The notes beneath the pieces are model-generated. The model saw only the letters and a program-made list of their open reading frames with translations, had not been told where the DNA came from and did no database searches. A stretch of DNA of 43,064 nucleotides, from the NCBI GenBank assembly GCA_047635375.1, contig JBLIKP010000007.1, forward strand, positions 1 to 43,064, read 5' to 3'. A program made the position numbers and the translations under genes. The stretch's first letter is position 1, and the number at the start of each line of letters is the position of its first letter. Source of the DNA: JBLIKP01 sp047635375. Its GTDB lineage: Bacteria > Bacteroidota > Bacteroidia > Sphingobacteriales > Sphingobacteriaceae. Positions 1 through 8,921 of the stretch are shown here, piece after piece.

Positions 1-421
1 CATATCCCATGCGCATTTTCATAGATACGATAACATCAGTCTCTGAATGGACCCGATCTAATATGTGATTTATTTTTTCAGGGTCATTGATTAATCCGGA
101 ACCCATCCCACGATTTATCACCATAGGATAGGGGCACCCTAAATTCCAGTTTAATTCTTTATACCCTAACTTTTGGATGTATTTGGTGACAAAGATAAAC
201 TCATCTGGATCATTCGTCATTATTTGAGGAATAACCTCCAATGTGGTGTTGTTTCTAAGCTTTATGTCGCGCTCGTATTGTGGCTTTATTACGAATTTCC
301 CATTTAGTCTAATATAGGGGGCATAAAAGGTGTCAATTCCTCCAAAATACTTCTGAAAAGCATTCCTAAACCTATAGTCGGTGAAGCCTTGAAGAGGTGA
401 GGAAAGGAGAGTTATGCTCAT
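1..421 (-). CDS. tRNA-dihydrouridine synthase, N-terminal part (cut by window edge)
   Basis: Translating the reverse strand from the ATG at 419-421 gives an open frame to the window edge, about 140 residues. It begins MSITLLSSPLQGFTDYRFRN and contains NWNLGCPYPMV followed by a glycine-rich RGMGSG stretch and MKMRMGY. These are the FMN-binding TIM-barrel start and the N-x-G-C-P substrate motif of the Dus family, which reduces uridines in the D-loop of tRNA using FMN and NADPH. The catalytic cysteine normally follows the GCP motif further along the barrel, and the C-terminal tRNA-binding domain lies outside the window. The family is clear; which Dus type (A, B or C) cannot be decided from this part. 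The gene reads away from a 715-bp gap. Confidence 0.88.
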   Translation of the reverse strand, partial: MSITLLSSPLQGFTDYRFRNAFQKYFGGIDTFYAPYIRLNGKFVIKPQYERDIKLRNNTTLEVIPQIMTNDPDEFIFVTKYIQKLGYKELNWNLGCPYPMVINRGMGSGLINDPEKINHILDRVHSETDVIVSMKMRMGY

Positions 422-1136
422 TTGTTTTAGTCTGTCCTTAGGATTGTTTTGAGTAACCTTTTATTAATTGATTGGTTTCAAAACTTATTCAATTGAGACT
501 TGGCTAATTTACGTTAATACTGGTGAAAATTCTCGCAATAGAAAGTAATAAACCCTTAGACTTTTTCTTAAAAAAACACCCCAAGGTTTTATCAAATAAC
601 CAAATCATTAATGTGTCCAAATTCCGCGTTAAAGTAGTAAAGTTAGTTTTTTTAAAATACCCTTGCTAGGTTTTTAAATATTGGAGGGAATTAAGTTTTT
701 TTATTTTAACCTATATGGTTTTCGACGAAAATAAAAATGATCCGTGTTTTAGAATCAATTTAAATAAATGATTCGAATTTGGTTGACGAAAAAAAATGTA
801 GCCTAATTTTCTGGATTAAACTTCATTTGGTACTATTTAGAGAAATGTCTTTCCCATAAAAAATTGGTTTTTTATGGGAAAGACTATGTTTGCAAAAGTT
901 ATTGAATTATAAAATCAATATAATCAGTAATTTAAAGGGTAAATAGAAGTAAAGAATGGTGAATTAAATTAATTTTTAAAAAATTAATAGTTTCTACCTA
1001 AGTATATTGTTTGGTTTTTTGCAATATTTTTATTTTAAAGATTATATTTAAAATATAAATATTATCTTCAGGGTTAAGAAATGTTGAGTCAGGTGAAATA
1101 ATCTTGTTTTGATATTAGTTTGCCAAAATCAAAAAA
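422..1136. other. Long AT-rich intergenic region between divergent genes
   Basis: No convincing reading frame was found on either strand. The region is very AT-rich with many homopolymer runs. The one clear structure is the hairpin at 847-884. No perfect TAnnTTTG promoter element was found for either flanking gene; TTAGTTTG just before 1137 is one mismatch away. Confidence 0.6.
847..884. repeat. Perfect 17-bp inverted repeat with 4-nt loop
   Basis: The arm at 847-863 (GTCTTTCCCATAAAAAA) is exactly complementary to 868-884, with loop TTGG. The A and T runs lie next to the loop, not after the stem, so it does not have the standard intrinsic-terminator layout. It lies upstream of both flanking genes, so it is not at the end of any gene recognised here. 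It could be a terminator of an unseen short transcript, a protein-binding site or a small mobile-element remnant. Confidence 0.75.
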
Positions 1137-3326
1137 ATGAACAATATTAAAGTTTTAATCCTTTTTTGTGCTTTATTTTTTCTAGCCTCAAAAAATTCTT
1201 GGGCACAAGGCCCCGATTGCCCTAGTGCTAATTTAGTTCAGGTAACGTTACCATATGTTGGTCCAGCAGAAACCACGTGTTTAATGGGAAACAATTATAA
1301 CGATAACAACATGACCGAAACTTGTACAAGCCCCGCTAATCCTGGAGCCTTTATGTATACAAGGGGAGCCGATAAATTGTACGCTTTTACACCAACCATT
1401 AGTGGAAGTGTATTAATTACGTTATCAACAAATTCAGCGGGTGATAGCTCTGGACTTTTTGTGTTTGATGGTTGCCCGGATATTGGGTCGTGTGTTGGTA
1501 GTAATATTGGTAGTAGTACCATAAAGAATTTCGGGCTGTTAGTTTCCCCTGGACGTACTTATTATGTAATGGTGGATCGTAAATTAGGACCTACCCCTTT
1601 GGACTCCTGTATTCTAACATATTCACTAAGTATCACCTTGCCAGATCCATATTGCCCGAGTTTTGAAGCGTTTACTGGCAATGGCGTGCCTAATTTGGAT
1701 TTTGAAGCTGGAGATATGTCTAATTGGATTGGCCATACCGGAACCTGTTGTGAGGTAAATACCCCTAACAATGGTATTGTGGATAATAGACATACGATTA
1801 CTAGTGTAAATAACGGAAATGATCCCTTTGCAATGGGTGCGATACCCCAAGTGGCTCCTGGAGGAGGTCGGTTTTCTGCTCGTTTAGGTAACAGTAATAA
1901 TGGTGCACAGGCAGAAAAACTCACCCATTCCTTTATTGTAACTAAAAAAACAAACGTGCTGTTGTATAAATACGCCATAGTGCTTGAAGACGCTGGTCAT
2001 AACGCATCTCAACAACCCCGTTTTGAGGTAAATGTATTTGACCAAGCAAATCAACTAGTGGACTGTGGTCAATACAAAGTGGTGGTAAACGCATCTACTC
2101 CCTGTTTTAAGGTGTCGCCAATTCAATCAAATGTTTATTATAGGGAATGGACAACGGTTGGGGTTGATTTGAGTAATTACTTAGGAGAAAAAATTACCGT
2201 AGAATATGCTACAGGAGATTGTGGTGCAGGTGCTCATTTTGGGTATGCGTATTTGGATGCGTCGGCCACTACGTTGGATATTCAAACAAAGGGTAATATT
2301 TGTGACCCAAATGGAACTGTGCAATTGATTGCCCCTGCAGGCTTTGCTCGGTATAAATGGAGCGGGCCAGGTGTTACTGATAAGGACACCTTTCAGATCC
2401 TTACCGTTTCTCCAGTTTTGGGTTCTAACTATTCCGTTGATTTAACTTCGGTATCGGATAAAAGCTGTTTGAGTACATTGTCTAAAAAATTGGAAGCTGC
2501 TGAGGTTGTCGCCAATTTTTCCACGAATGAAGTGTGTGAAGGTAGTCCAACCAACTTTATTGACGAATCAACCACTGATAATTTAAAAGCAAATATTGCT
2601 GAACTCTATTGGGATTTTGGAGATGGAAACACTTCGAATGAATTAGTGCCATCGCATATTTACGATAAGGCGGGTATATATACAGCTAAATTGATTGTTA
2701 TCAATACGTTAGGGTGTATGGATAGTGTTCAAAAAACAGTTCGAGTAATGCCACCCTTGGAAACTCCAACTCCTTATTGTAGTAAACAAACGGAAACCGG
2801 ATTAGAGTTTTCTTGGTCACCAATCAACGGGGCCATTGGTTATTTAGTTTCTTCTGACAATGGGCTAATCTGGCAACAAGCTTCTTCGGGATTTTCTAAC
2901 CAAAGCACCTCACATTTTATTGATGGCCTACAACAGGGAGATACTGTGTCATTGGTTGTGCGCGCTATGAGTCTACAAGCGTGTAATAGTCTACCAGATT
3001 CCGTTATTTGTAACCTGTCGATTTCTGATTGTTCGTTTTATTTTAGCATTCCCAATGCATTTTCCCCAAATGGCGATGGGATTAATGATTTGTTTTATGG
3101 CCATGGCAATTGTATTTCGTCCTATTCGTTAAGGATTTTCAATCGATGGGGTGAAAAAGTATATTCTACTGAAGATCCAGATCCTTCTAAAGGTTGGAAT
3201 GGGGATTGGGGAAATTCATCAGGGAGTCGGAAAGCGCCTTTAGGGTTATACGTATTTGTGGCGAAAGTAAAAGATTTTCAAGGAAACGAATTTAAATATG
3301 TAGGAGCCGTTTCGCTTACCGAATAA
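1137..3326 (+). CDS. Secreted PKD-domain protein with type B type IX sorting domain
   Basis: A 729-residue exported protein. Residues 1-24 form a signal peptide ending around SWAQ. Residues about 25-170 resemble a pre-peptidase C-like beta domain (LYAFTPTISGSVLITLS, then YYVMVDR). About 180-390 is a Bacteroidota extracellular region starting VPNLDFEAGDMSNW. About 465-545 is a PKD domain with the hallmark YWDFGDGNTSN. The C-terminal 95 residues (IPNAFSPNGDGINDLF, FNRWGEKVY, GLYVFVAKV) are the gliding-motility-type CTD that directs export through the type IX system. No catalytic motif is visible, so an adhesive or surface-structural role is inferred. It stands alone, with a weak match to a promoter just upstream and no obvious terminator. 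Confidence 0.88.
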   Translation: MNNIKVLILFCALFFLASKNSWAQGPDCPSANLVQVTLPYVGPAETTCLMGNNYNDNNMTETCTSPANPGAFMYTRGADKLYAFTPTISGSVLITLSTNSAGDSSGLFVFDGCPDIGSCVGSNIGSSTIKNFGLLVSPGRTYYVMVDRKLGPTPLDSCILTYSLSITLPDPYCPSFEAFTGNGVPNLDFEAGDMSNWIGHTGTCCEVNTPNNGIVDNRHTITSVNNGNDPFAMGAIPQVAPGGGRFSARLGNSNNGAQAEKLTHSFIVTKKTNVLLYKYAIVLEDAGHNASQQPRFEVNVFDQANQLVDCGQYKVVVNASTPCFKVSPIQSNVYYREWTTVGVDLSNYLGEKITVEYATGDCGAGAHFGYAYLDASATTLDIQTKGNICDPNGTVQLIAPAGFARYKWSGPGVTDKDTFQILTVSPVLGSNYSVDLTSVSDKSCLSTLSKKLEAAEVVANFSTNEVCEGSPTNFIDESTTDNLKANIAELYWDFGDGNTSNELVPSHIYDKAGIYTAKLIVINTLGCMDSVQKTVRVMPPLETPTPYCSKQTETGLEFSWSPINGAIGYLVSSDNGLIWQQASSGFSNQSTSHFIDGLQQGDTVSLVVRAMSLQACNSLPDSVICNLSISDCSFYFSIPNAFSPNGDGINDLFYGHGNCISSYSLRIFNRWGEKVYSTEDPDPSKGWNGDWGNSSGSRKAPLGLYVFVAKVKDFQGNEFKYVGAVSLTE

Positions 3327-3384
3327 TGATTCCACCTAAAATGAGTTGACCATTTTTCATAATTTATTATCTTTTGAATATCAA

Positions 3385-3708
3385 TTAATATTCAATCGCC
3401 CCGACTAAAATCTGGCATTCGGAATTTGTATTGTTTTGAATGCCATGCTTTTTATTTTGAGGAAAAACAATGAATTCACCCTCTTTTCCCTCAAAGTCTT
3501 CACCTTCAATTGTAAATGAGGGTTTTCCTTTAAGAATAAAAGTATACTCGGTTTTGGTAGGGTGAACATGAATTGGGTAAACGCTATTAGCTGCTATTTT
3601 TACCAGTTTCAGACTTCCATTGGCCAAGGAAATTAATTCCTTCCCCGAAAAACCTTTGACTTTTCCTTCACTCCAAGTTAATTGAGAAGGGGTTATTTTA
3701 TTTTCCAT
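3385..3708 (-). CDS. Small single-domain cupin protein
   Basis: A 107-residue protein made of one cupin beta-barrel. Motif 1 is seen as HVHPTKTEYTFILKGK, with two histidines and a glutamate that normally bind a metal, and motif 2 as FPQNKKHGIQN with the fourth ligand histidine. The length is typical of stand-alone cupin_2 proteins. Such proteins range from enzymes to sugar or small-molecule sensors, so the substrate cannot be named. It lies between the 1137 gene and the broken VOC gene, on the same strand as the latter, about 70 bp downstream of it, and may once have shared its transcript. Confidence 0.75.
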   Translation of the reverse strand: MENKITPSQLTWSEGKVKGFSGKELISLANGSLKLVKIAANSVYPIHVHPTKTEYTFILKGKPSFTIEGEDFEGKEGEFIVFPQNKKHGIQNNTNSECQILVGAIEY

Positions 3709-3779
3709 GTGACGATTTTTTCATTGGCAAAGGTGGTGATTAAAATAAACTTGAAAAGTTTTATTTCAGAAAAACCAGA

Positions 3780-4222
3780 TTATGATTTTTCATGCATGAA
3801 ATTAAAAGACCAATTCACGCCATATTTATCTATGCAGCTACCAAAATATGCTCCCCAAAACATATCCTGTAGTTCCATGGTGATTTTCCCACCGTCTGAA
3901 AGTAACTTGAATAGGCGGGTGGTTTCTTCCTTAGTATCCGGCTCCAAATTCAATGTGACATTATCCCCGAAAGTCACTTTTAAACCCATAGATTCTGGTG
4001 CACCAGTTCCCATTAATAGGTGTCCGCTAGTTATTGGAAGCTCCACTGCATTATTAAATTCAAATCGGCGTCTGAAAGCGGCGGCATTCCCTCCATTGTT
4101 GGTGCATCATTAAATCGGCGGAAGCCACCGTTGGTAAACTCTGTTTTAAAAACCTCTTTATAGAATAAAAAAGCCTGCTCAGTTTCTTTTGGGAAATTTA
4201 AATCAGTGCTTGTTCTTGCCAT
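3780..4222 (-). pseudogene. VOC/PhnB-like glyoxalase-family gene split by a frameshift
   Basis: Two overlapping frames make one family member. The upstream frame from 4222 gives MARTSTDLNFPKETEQAFLF and ends soon after LNLIMQ. A second frame resumes with VELPITSGHLLMGTGAPESM and runs to 3780, including MELQDMFWGAYFGS. Joined, they give a protein of about 145 residues, the usual size of PhnB-like VOC proteins. The join needs one extra base near 4041-4043, between the codons for IM and VELP, so a single base is missing. The family includes glyoxalase- and fosfomycin-resistance-like folds; this subgroup has no firmly assigned reaction. It may be a real null mutation or a sequencing indel. The downstream frame alone could not make a complete fold. 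Confidence 0.85.
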
Positions 4223-4316
4223 GAGGATTTGATTTGGGCAGATAAATTAGGGATTATTTCCAAGGAATAATCTCCTGAAATGTCAATTTTCCTTAACTTT
4301 CTTCCAAATTAAACCG

Positions 4317-4793
4317 ATGCTCGTAAATTCTCAACTCCGAGACCATAATTCGGGAAATTTTTTCCCTCCAGCCATGAATTTTACCGGTAAGGTAACCCTG
4401 GTGGGAAGTGTTTTCTTTTGGTTTATTAGCCCTCTTGTGGGTATTTGTCTGCTTATTGCTGGTGTTTTTCTAGCCTTTACTAGAAAAGGATTGTTTGTCA
4501 GACTGGATGAAAAACAAGTTAAACCCTACGTATTTATTTTCGGGGTAAAATATGGGCAATGGATGGACATAAGCCACCTTAAGCGTATTAATATTGCTAA
4601 GCGAAATTTCTCTACCATAGCCTACAGTTCTGCTAATAGACCTGCAGCTAAGGCGAAAAACACCTTTTACGATGTTTTTCTAGAAGGAGAGTCCAGAAAG
4701 GATAAATTACTGGTTTTTAGGTCAGAAGAAATGTTGGAGTCACAGAATAAATTTCTTGAATTACAATCGGCTTGGGAATTAGAAAAAGTTTAA
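4317..4793 (+). CDS. Hypothetical membrane protein
   Basis: A 158-residue protein that I do not recognise. Residues about 25-57 form one or two hydrophobic segments (LVGSVFFWFISPLVGICLLI), followed by a soluble C-terminal region rich in lysine. This layout, two short membrane spans then a small beta-rich cytoplasmic domain, recalls PH-like bacterial membrane proteins, but this is only an impression. The start at 4317 could be later: a second methionine (MNFTGK) lies at residue 20, directly before the membrane segment. It is 15 bp from the next gene and probably co-transcribed with it. Confidence 0.55.
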   Translation: MLVNSQLRDHNSGNFFPPAMNFTGKVTLVGSVFFWFISPLVGICLLIAGVFLAFTRKGLFVRLDEKQVKPYVFIFGVKYGQWMDISHLKRINIAKRNFSTIAYSSANRPAAKAKNTFYDVFLEGESRKDKLLVFRSEEMLESQNKFLELQSAWELEKV

Positions 4794-4808
4794 TCCCGCA
4801 AATAATAG

Positions 4809-5291
4809 ATGAAAATGCAAAACGAAAAAACTATAAATACCTTCTATAAGGCGTTCGCCGAGGGAGATATTAACACGATGAAATCTTGTTATGCCTCTAA
4901 CATTGAGTTTGAGGACCCTGCTTTCGGTAAACTAACTGGAAATGATGTGGGATATATGTGGCAAATGTTGTTAGAAAGCAGCAAGGGCGGACTAAAAATT
5001 ACGCATAAAAATGTTAAAGTTGAGGGGGATAAAGGCTCAGTAAATTGGAAAGCCGATTACATTTTTTCTAAAACAGGTCGGAAAGTGGTTAATCGGATAA
5101 AAGGCACTTTTGAATTTAATGAAGGTAAAATAATAAAGCATACTGACGATTTCAATATGTGGACATGGTCTCAACAAGCCCTTGGAGTAACTGGATTTTT
5201 AATTGGATGGACAGGCTTTTTTCAAAAGAAACTTCAGTCCCAGACAAATGGATTATTAAAAAAATTCAAGGCTAAGAACAATTTAAATTAG
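4809..5291 (+). CDS. NTF2-like (SnoaL-type) protein
   Basis: A 160-residue protein of the NTF2-like superfamily. The N-terminal pattern (INTFYKAFAEGDINTMKSCY, then IEFEDPAFG) and the following alternating beta strands (VNWKADYIF, VVNRIKGTFEFNEGKI, HTDDFNMWTW) match the SnoaL-like cone fold used by polyketide cyclases, ketosteroid isomerase relatives and many uncharacterised proteins. The C-terminal basic tail (about residues 130-160) is extra. The fold is well supported but the ligand or reaction is unknown. It follows the membrane protein gene closely and precedes the pentapeptide-repeat gene. Confidence 0.75.
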   Translation: MKMQNEKTINTFYKAFAEGDINTMKSCYASNIEFEDPAFGKLTGNDVGYMWQMLLESSKGGLKITHKNVKVEGDKGSVNWKADYIFSKTGRKVVNRIKGTFEFNEGKIIKHTDDFNMWTWSQQALGVTGFLIGWTGFFQKKLQSQTNGLLKKFKAKNNLN

Positions 5292-5345
5292 ATCATAAAC
5301 GAGTGTTGATATAAGAATTAGAGTCAGTCAAAGAACCCATAATAA

Positions 5346-5906
5346 ATGATAAATAAAATTTTCGAGGAGGAAGAGTTAGAGGGAGTTAAGAAGCTCGAAA
5401 AAGGGGAGTATGACAATTGTACTTTCGATAATTGTGATTTCGCAAATTCAGATTTTTCCAATTTTGTATTCGTAGAATGCATCTTTAAGGAATGTAATTT
5501 AAGCGGTGTAAAAATCCGTAATACAATGTTTAGAGATGTGGAGTTTGTTAATTGTAAGATGCTGGGATTGCAGTTTGACCAATGCAACCATTTTCTTTTC
5601 TCTGTAGGTTTTGACGGTTGTCAGTTAGACCATACTTCTTTTTATCAGGTGAACTTAAAGGGAATACACTTCCGTAAATCTTCCCTTATTGATGTGGAGT
5701 TTGCTGAATGCAATCTTTCCAAAGCAACTTTTGATGAGGTAGAATTAGGGCGAGCAAATTTTGAAGAAACAAATTTGGAAGGGTGCGATTTTCAAACGGC
5801 CTACGGCTATTCGATTGATCCTGTTAAGAATAAAATGAAAAACGCCGTTTTCTCAAGAATGGGACTGGCGGGGCTTCTGGAGAAGTATAATTTAAAGGTT
5901 AAATAA
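5346..5906 (+). CDS. Pentapeptide-repeat protein, Qnr/MfpA-like
   Basis: A 186-residue protein built from five-residue repeats with a central Phe or Leu, for example CTFDNCDFANSDFSNF and FVECIFKECNLSGVKI, continuing to about residue 160. The repeats form a right-handed quadrilateral beta-helix that can mimic DNA. Length and Cys-rich repeats resemble chromosomal Qnr-like proteins, which shield DNA gyrase from quinolones or toxins. The sequence alone does not show gyrase protection. The N-terminus (INKIFEEEELEG) and the helical C-terminal tail (SRMGLAGLLEKYNLKVK) fit the dimerisation end of that group. A strong terminator follows directly. Confidence 0.82.
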   Translation: MINKIFEEEELEGVKKLEKGEYDNCTFDNCDFANSDFSNFVFVECIFKECNLSGVKIRNTMFRDVEFVNCKMLGLQFDQCNHFLFSVGFDGCQLDHTSFYQVNLKGIHFRKSSLIDVEFAECNLSKATFDEVELGRANFEETNLEGCDFQTAYGYSIDPVKNKMKNAVFSRMGLAGLLEKYNLKVK

Positions 5907-5938
5907 AAAAGGGTCGTTCAATGAACGACCCTTTTTTA
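5905..5938 (+). terminator. Intrinsic terminator after the pentapeptide-repeat gene
   Basis: GGGTCGTTCA at 5911-5920 pairs with TGAACGACCC at 5922-5931, flanked by an A run before and a run of six T after. It ends the plus-strand transcript; since the flanks are symmetrical it may also act on the minus strand for the decayed gene at 5950-6481. Confidence 0.9.
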
Positions 5939-5949
5939 TTACCAATCTT

Positions 5950-6481
5950 CTAATCCCGTTGTTGGGCTGAAGAGTTAAATCTTGTGGTTAAATCTAAAGC
6001 CAAAGGATCCATATAGGCCATAAGTTGATCATAAATATCTTGGTGATATTTCTTTAAACCATCTTTATTGGATTTGACATCCATGTCTTCCACTGGTATT
6101 GCGACATTTAGAGCTGAAGTATGTACAAAATTTGTAAAGGAATAGGAGATTGCTCAATTTGAAACGACAATGGCGCCAATAAAATCCATTTGACCATTTC
6201 CCGAAACAATTCCGCCAAACGTTTGAGTTATTGGGAAAGTGCTAGAAAGGTAAATAATGCCGTTGTCCTTATCTTCTGAGGTAATCGTTAAATTATTTGC
6301 TGAAAGACCGTTAACCCCAAAGGCTCTAAATCTTACAACCAATGTTTCTCCGCTCATTCCTGAAGCTAAAACAGTTTTTGAATAAGTCACTTTATTTGTA
6401 ACAGGATCAACTTGGGGGCTTTGAGAGAATCCTGAGCTGATTATAAAGAATAATATGCTTATCGAATAGATTAAATTTCAT
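5950..6481 (-). pseudogene. Decayed gene for a small secreted protein, with a frameshift and an internal stop
   Basis: One frame on the reverse strand reads as a coherent small exported protein once two lesions are corrected. An ATG AAA start at 6476-6481 is one base out of frame with a clear signal peptide (SISILFFIISSGFSQ). The mature part continues through VTYSKTVLASGMSGETLVV and FGGIVSGNGQMDFIGAIVVS, meets a TGA at 6154-6156, and then carries on in the same frame (AISYSFTNFVHTSALNVAIP, KKYHQDIYDQLMAYMDPLAL) to a TAG at 5950-5952. The full protein would have been about 177 residues. I do not recognise the family. Two independent lesions favour a pseudogene over recoding, though indel or base errors in the assembly are possible. 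Confidence 0.7.
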
Positions 6482-6630
6482 AGAGTAAATAGATCAAAAA
6501 CTGGTCCAAATTTAGGTTAATTATGGGTTTGTCAGGTCCCTAGCAAACAGTTTAAAGAAAAGCGAAAAGCTATTTATTTAAGTCATTTAGAAAGGGCAAA
6601 CAATTTCGAATCATCAATAGCTGCCGTGCC

Positions 6631-7575
6631 CTAAATGATTGATCCATCCTCCAAAATTGAGGTAATCATCCCTTCTTTCATGGCGTAATCGCTAAGCCAT
6701 ACTTGACTCACCCTAGTGTTCTCAAGGATTACTTGAGTGATAAGAACGGCCATAACAATCATCTCTACCCGCATAATTGCCATGCCTGGAATTTTCATCC
6801 TTTGATCGTAATTTGCCTTTACCAACTCATCGAATATCTTTGTAAGACCCGCCATCGGAAGTGGAAGGAAAGAACGAGAGAGTGGGTTAATATCAATTTC
6901 TCCACGGGAATAAAGGATTTCTGCGAAGGTTTCAAAAGATCCACTGGAGCCAATTAAATGAACATCGCCCAAGAAGTTTGCGTTATTTATCGCAGGTTGA
7001 AGCTTTACTTTTAAAAAGGATTTTATCTCTAAAATTTCATCTTCAGAAATTGGATCACTCGGATTAAAAAGTCCCAATAACCTTGAAGCGCCAATATCAA
7101 AGGTCTCTGCAAAGTCGATTTCGTCGCCGTTGGTCATTATGATTTCGGCACTACCACCTCCAATATCTAAAATAAAGGCTGGCATGGGAAGTGTGGGGAA
7201 GGCCATTTTCACTCCTTTATGGATTAAAAGGGCTTCTTCCTTTCCGGTAATAACCTTAATGTTAATTCCCGTTTTTTCCTTTGCCTCTTTGATGAACTCT
7301 CCGGAATTTTTGGCATCACGCAAAGCAGACGTCCCGAAAGCAAAGACTGGAATATTATCGTAATCCCGCAATATGTCTGCGAATTTCTCTAACGCTACTA
7401 TACCTCGGGCAAAGGCTTCTGGGATAATGGTTTTTTTATGTATCCCACCTTTCCCCAACTTAACGGGCTCCGTGATTTTTTCCTTAATAATAAAGCGCGT
7501 TTCAGGGTGCTTCTCCACCAAAAGAAGGTGAAAAGTGTTGGTTCCTAAATCGATTATTGCTGCACTCTCCATCAT
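6631..7575 (-). CDS. ppx: Exopolyphosphatase / Ppx-GppA family phosphatase
   Basis: A 314-residue ASKHA-fold protein, the short form of the Ppx/GppA family, which removes terminal phosphate from polyphosphate or from pppGpp. The phosphate-1 motif is IIDLGTNTFHLLLVE near the N-terminus, AFGTSALRDAKN follows at about residue 80, and the phosphate-2 loop is ILDIGGGSAEIIM at about 140. There is no C-terminal HD-like extension. The start could be either methionine of MMES. It lies 6 bp downstream of the ABC permease gene and is likely the last gene of that operon. Polyphosphate versus pppGpp preference cannot be told from sequence. Confidence 0.9.
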   Translation of the reverse strand: MMESAAIIDLGTNTFHLLLVEKHPETRFIIKEKITEPVKLGKGGIHKKTIIPEAFARGIVALEKFADILRDYDNIPVFAFGTSALRDAKNSGEFIKEAKEKTGINIKVITGKEEALLIHKGVKMAFPTLPMPAFILDIGGGSAEIIMTNGDEIDFAETFDIGASRLLGLFNPSDPISEDEILEIKSFLKVKLQPAINNANFLGDVHLIGSSGSFETFAEILYSRGEIDINPLSRSFLPLPMAGLTKIFDELVKANYDQRMKIPGMAIMRVEMIVMAVLITQVILENTRVSQVWLSDYAMKEGMITSILEDGSII

Positions 7576-7581
7576 TAAATA

Positions 7582-8919
7582 TTAAGATTTATAAAATAGC
7601 CATTTCCCAATTTCTTTATAGGTCACTTTCTTTCCGTAAAGTAGGATGCCTGTTCTATAAATCTTTGCTGCTACCCAAACGGTGAAAATAAATCCACCCA
7701 CTAAAAGTACCATACTCAAGGCGATTTCCCAGGCAGGAACACCAAATGGTAATCTAACCATCATGGCGATTGGTGAACAGAAAGGTATCATCGAAAGCCA
7801 AAAGGCTAGTGGCCCGTCAGGATTAGTGATAATGACACTCTGTGAAACAATAAACGTAAAAATGAGTGGAATCGTTATCGGCATTAAGAATTGTTGCGTT
7901 TCACTTTCGCTATCCACTGCGCTTCCAACAGCTGCGAAAAGTGCGCTATACACTAAATATCCGCCAAGGAAATAAAATAAGAAACATCCAATTATCAGCG
8001 GGAAGTTTACACTGCTAATGGCTTCAAAAATCTTTGCTATTTGTTTGTTTTCAATTTGATTGGGTTGTGGCATAATTCCCGTTGGGCCCTGCATACTTTG
8101 AATGTTGGTCAATGCATCAGGATTACTAGCGATGTCGCCCATAAACATGGTGGACACAACAGTGGTTAAAACACCTGCCAAAACTATCCAAAGAACAAAC
8201 TGGGTCAAGCCCACAGCAGCTATCCCTAAGATTTTTCCCATCATTAATTGAAATGGCTTTACCGAAGAAATGATAACCTCCACAATTCTGTTGGTTTTTT
8301 CCTCAATCACCCCACGCATCACTTGAATTCCATAAAGGAAAATAAACATGTATATCATTACACCGGCAATAAGCCCAACAATCATGGCCGCATCACTGCT
8401 GCCAGCTTGTTCACCTTCGTCGGTTATTACAATGGTTTCCACATCAACGCGTGCCTTTAGGCTTGAAAGTGTTTCTTGGTCAATCCCTTGTCGGATTAAT
8501 TTTAAATCCTCAATTTGGCCTTTTATGGATTTTTCGATAGTGTTTATTAAACTACGGCTAGCTTGATTTTCACCGTAGATTTTTATTCCTGTTGGGTCGT
8601 CAATAGTGAAATCAGGAATGAAGAGAAAATAGTCATACCCGTCATTCTCATAGGTTTCTTTTAATTCGTCAAGGTTTTGGGTGACGTAGTCAAACTTAAG
8701 TGTCTTGGAATCTTCAAGCTTTTCCGTTAAAAAGGTGTTGTCATTTAAAACAGCAATTTTCTTTTCGTCGTTAAAATCGTCGCCATTAACCGCCAAATAA
8801 ATAACCCCTGCATACATTGCCGCGATTAATATTGGGCCCAAAATGGTCATCACGATGAATGATTTTTTCTGAACCCGCGTGAGGTACTCTCTTTTTAAGA
8901 TTAAAAAAATAGTGTGCAT
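7582..8919 (-). CDS. ABC-2 type exporter permease, NatB-like
   Basis: A 445-residue membrane protein. It begins with a cytoplasmic KREYLTRVQKKSF segment and a first membrane span (VMTILGPILIAAMYAGVIYL). A long extracytoplasmic domain of about 150 residues follows, then a cluster of about five spans between residues 175 and 430 (for example MIVGLIAGVMIYMFIFLYGI). A conserved GVIEEKTNRIVEVIISSV motif is typical of the NatB/YhaP group. NatA/NatB pairs were first linked to sodium export in Bacillus, but most relatives have unknown substrates. It is separated by 2 bp from the ATPase gene, so the two form one transporter. Confidence 0.88.
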   Translation of the reverse strand: MHTIFLILKREYLTRVQKKSFIVMTILGPILIAAMYAGVIYLAVNGDDFNDEKKIAVLNDNTFLTEKLEDSKTLKFDYVTQNLDELKETYENDGYDYFLFIPDFTIDDPTGIKIYGENQASRSLINTIEKSIKGQIEDLKLIRQGIDQETLSSLKARVDVETIVITDEGEQAGSSDAAMIVGLIAGVMIYMFIFLYGIQVMRGVIEEKTNRIVEVIISSVKPFQLMMGKILGIAAVGLTQFVLWIVLAGVLTTVVSTMFMGDIASNPDALTNIQSMQGPTGIMPQPNQIENKQIAKIFEAISSVNFPLIIGCFLFYFLGGYLVYSALFAAVGSAVDSESETQQFLMPITIPLIFTFIVSQSVIITNPDGPLAFWLSMIPFCSPIAMMVRLPFGVPAWEIALSMVLLVGGFIFTVWVAAKIYRTGILLYGKKVTYKEIGKWLFYKS

Positions 8920-8921
8920 GA

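Noticed and set aside
1562..1978. Minus-strand open frame of 138 codons
   Set aside because: It lies wholly inside the PKD/sorting-domain protein gene, antisense, with no recognisable features.
3682..4113. Plus-strand open frame of 143 codons
   Set aside because: It is antisense to the VOC gene, which has clear family likeness once the frameshift is corrected.
6154..6156. Internal TGA as a selenocysteine or recoded codon
   Set aside because: The same gene has a frameshift at its start, and no selenocysteine-type hairpin or family precedent is seen, so decay is simpler.
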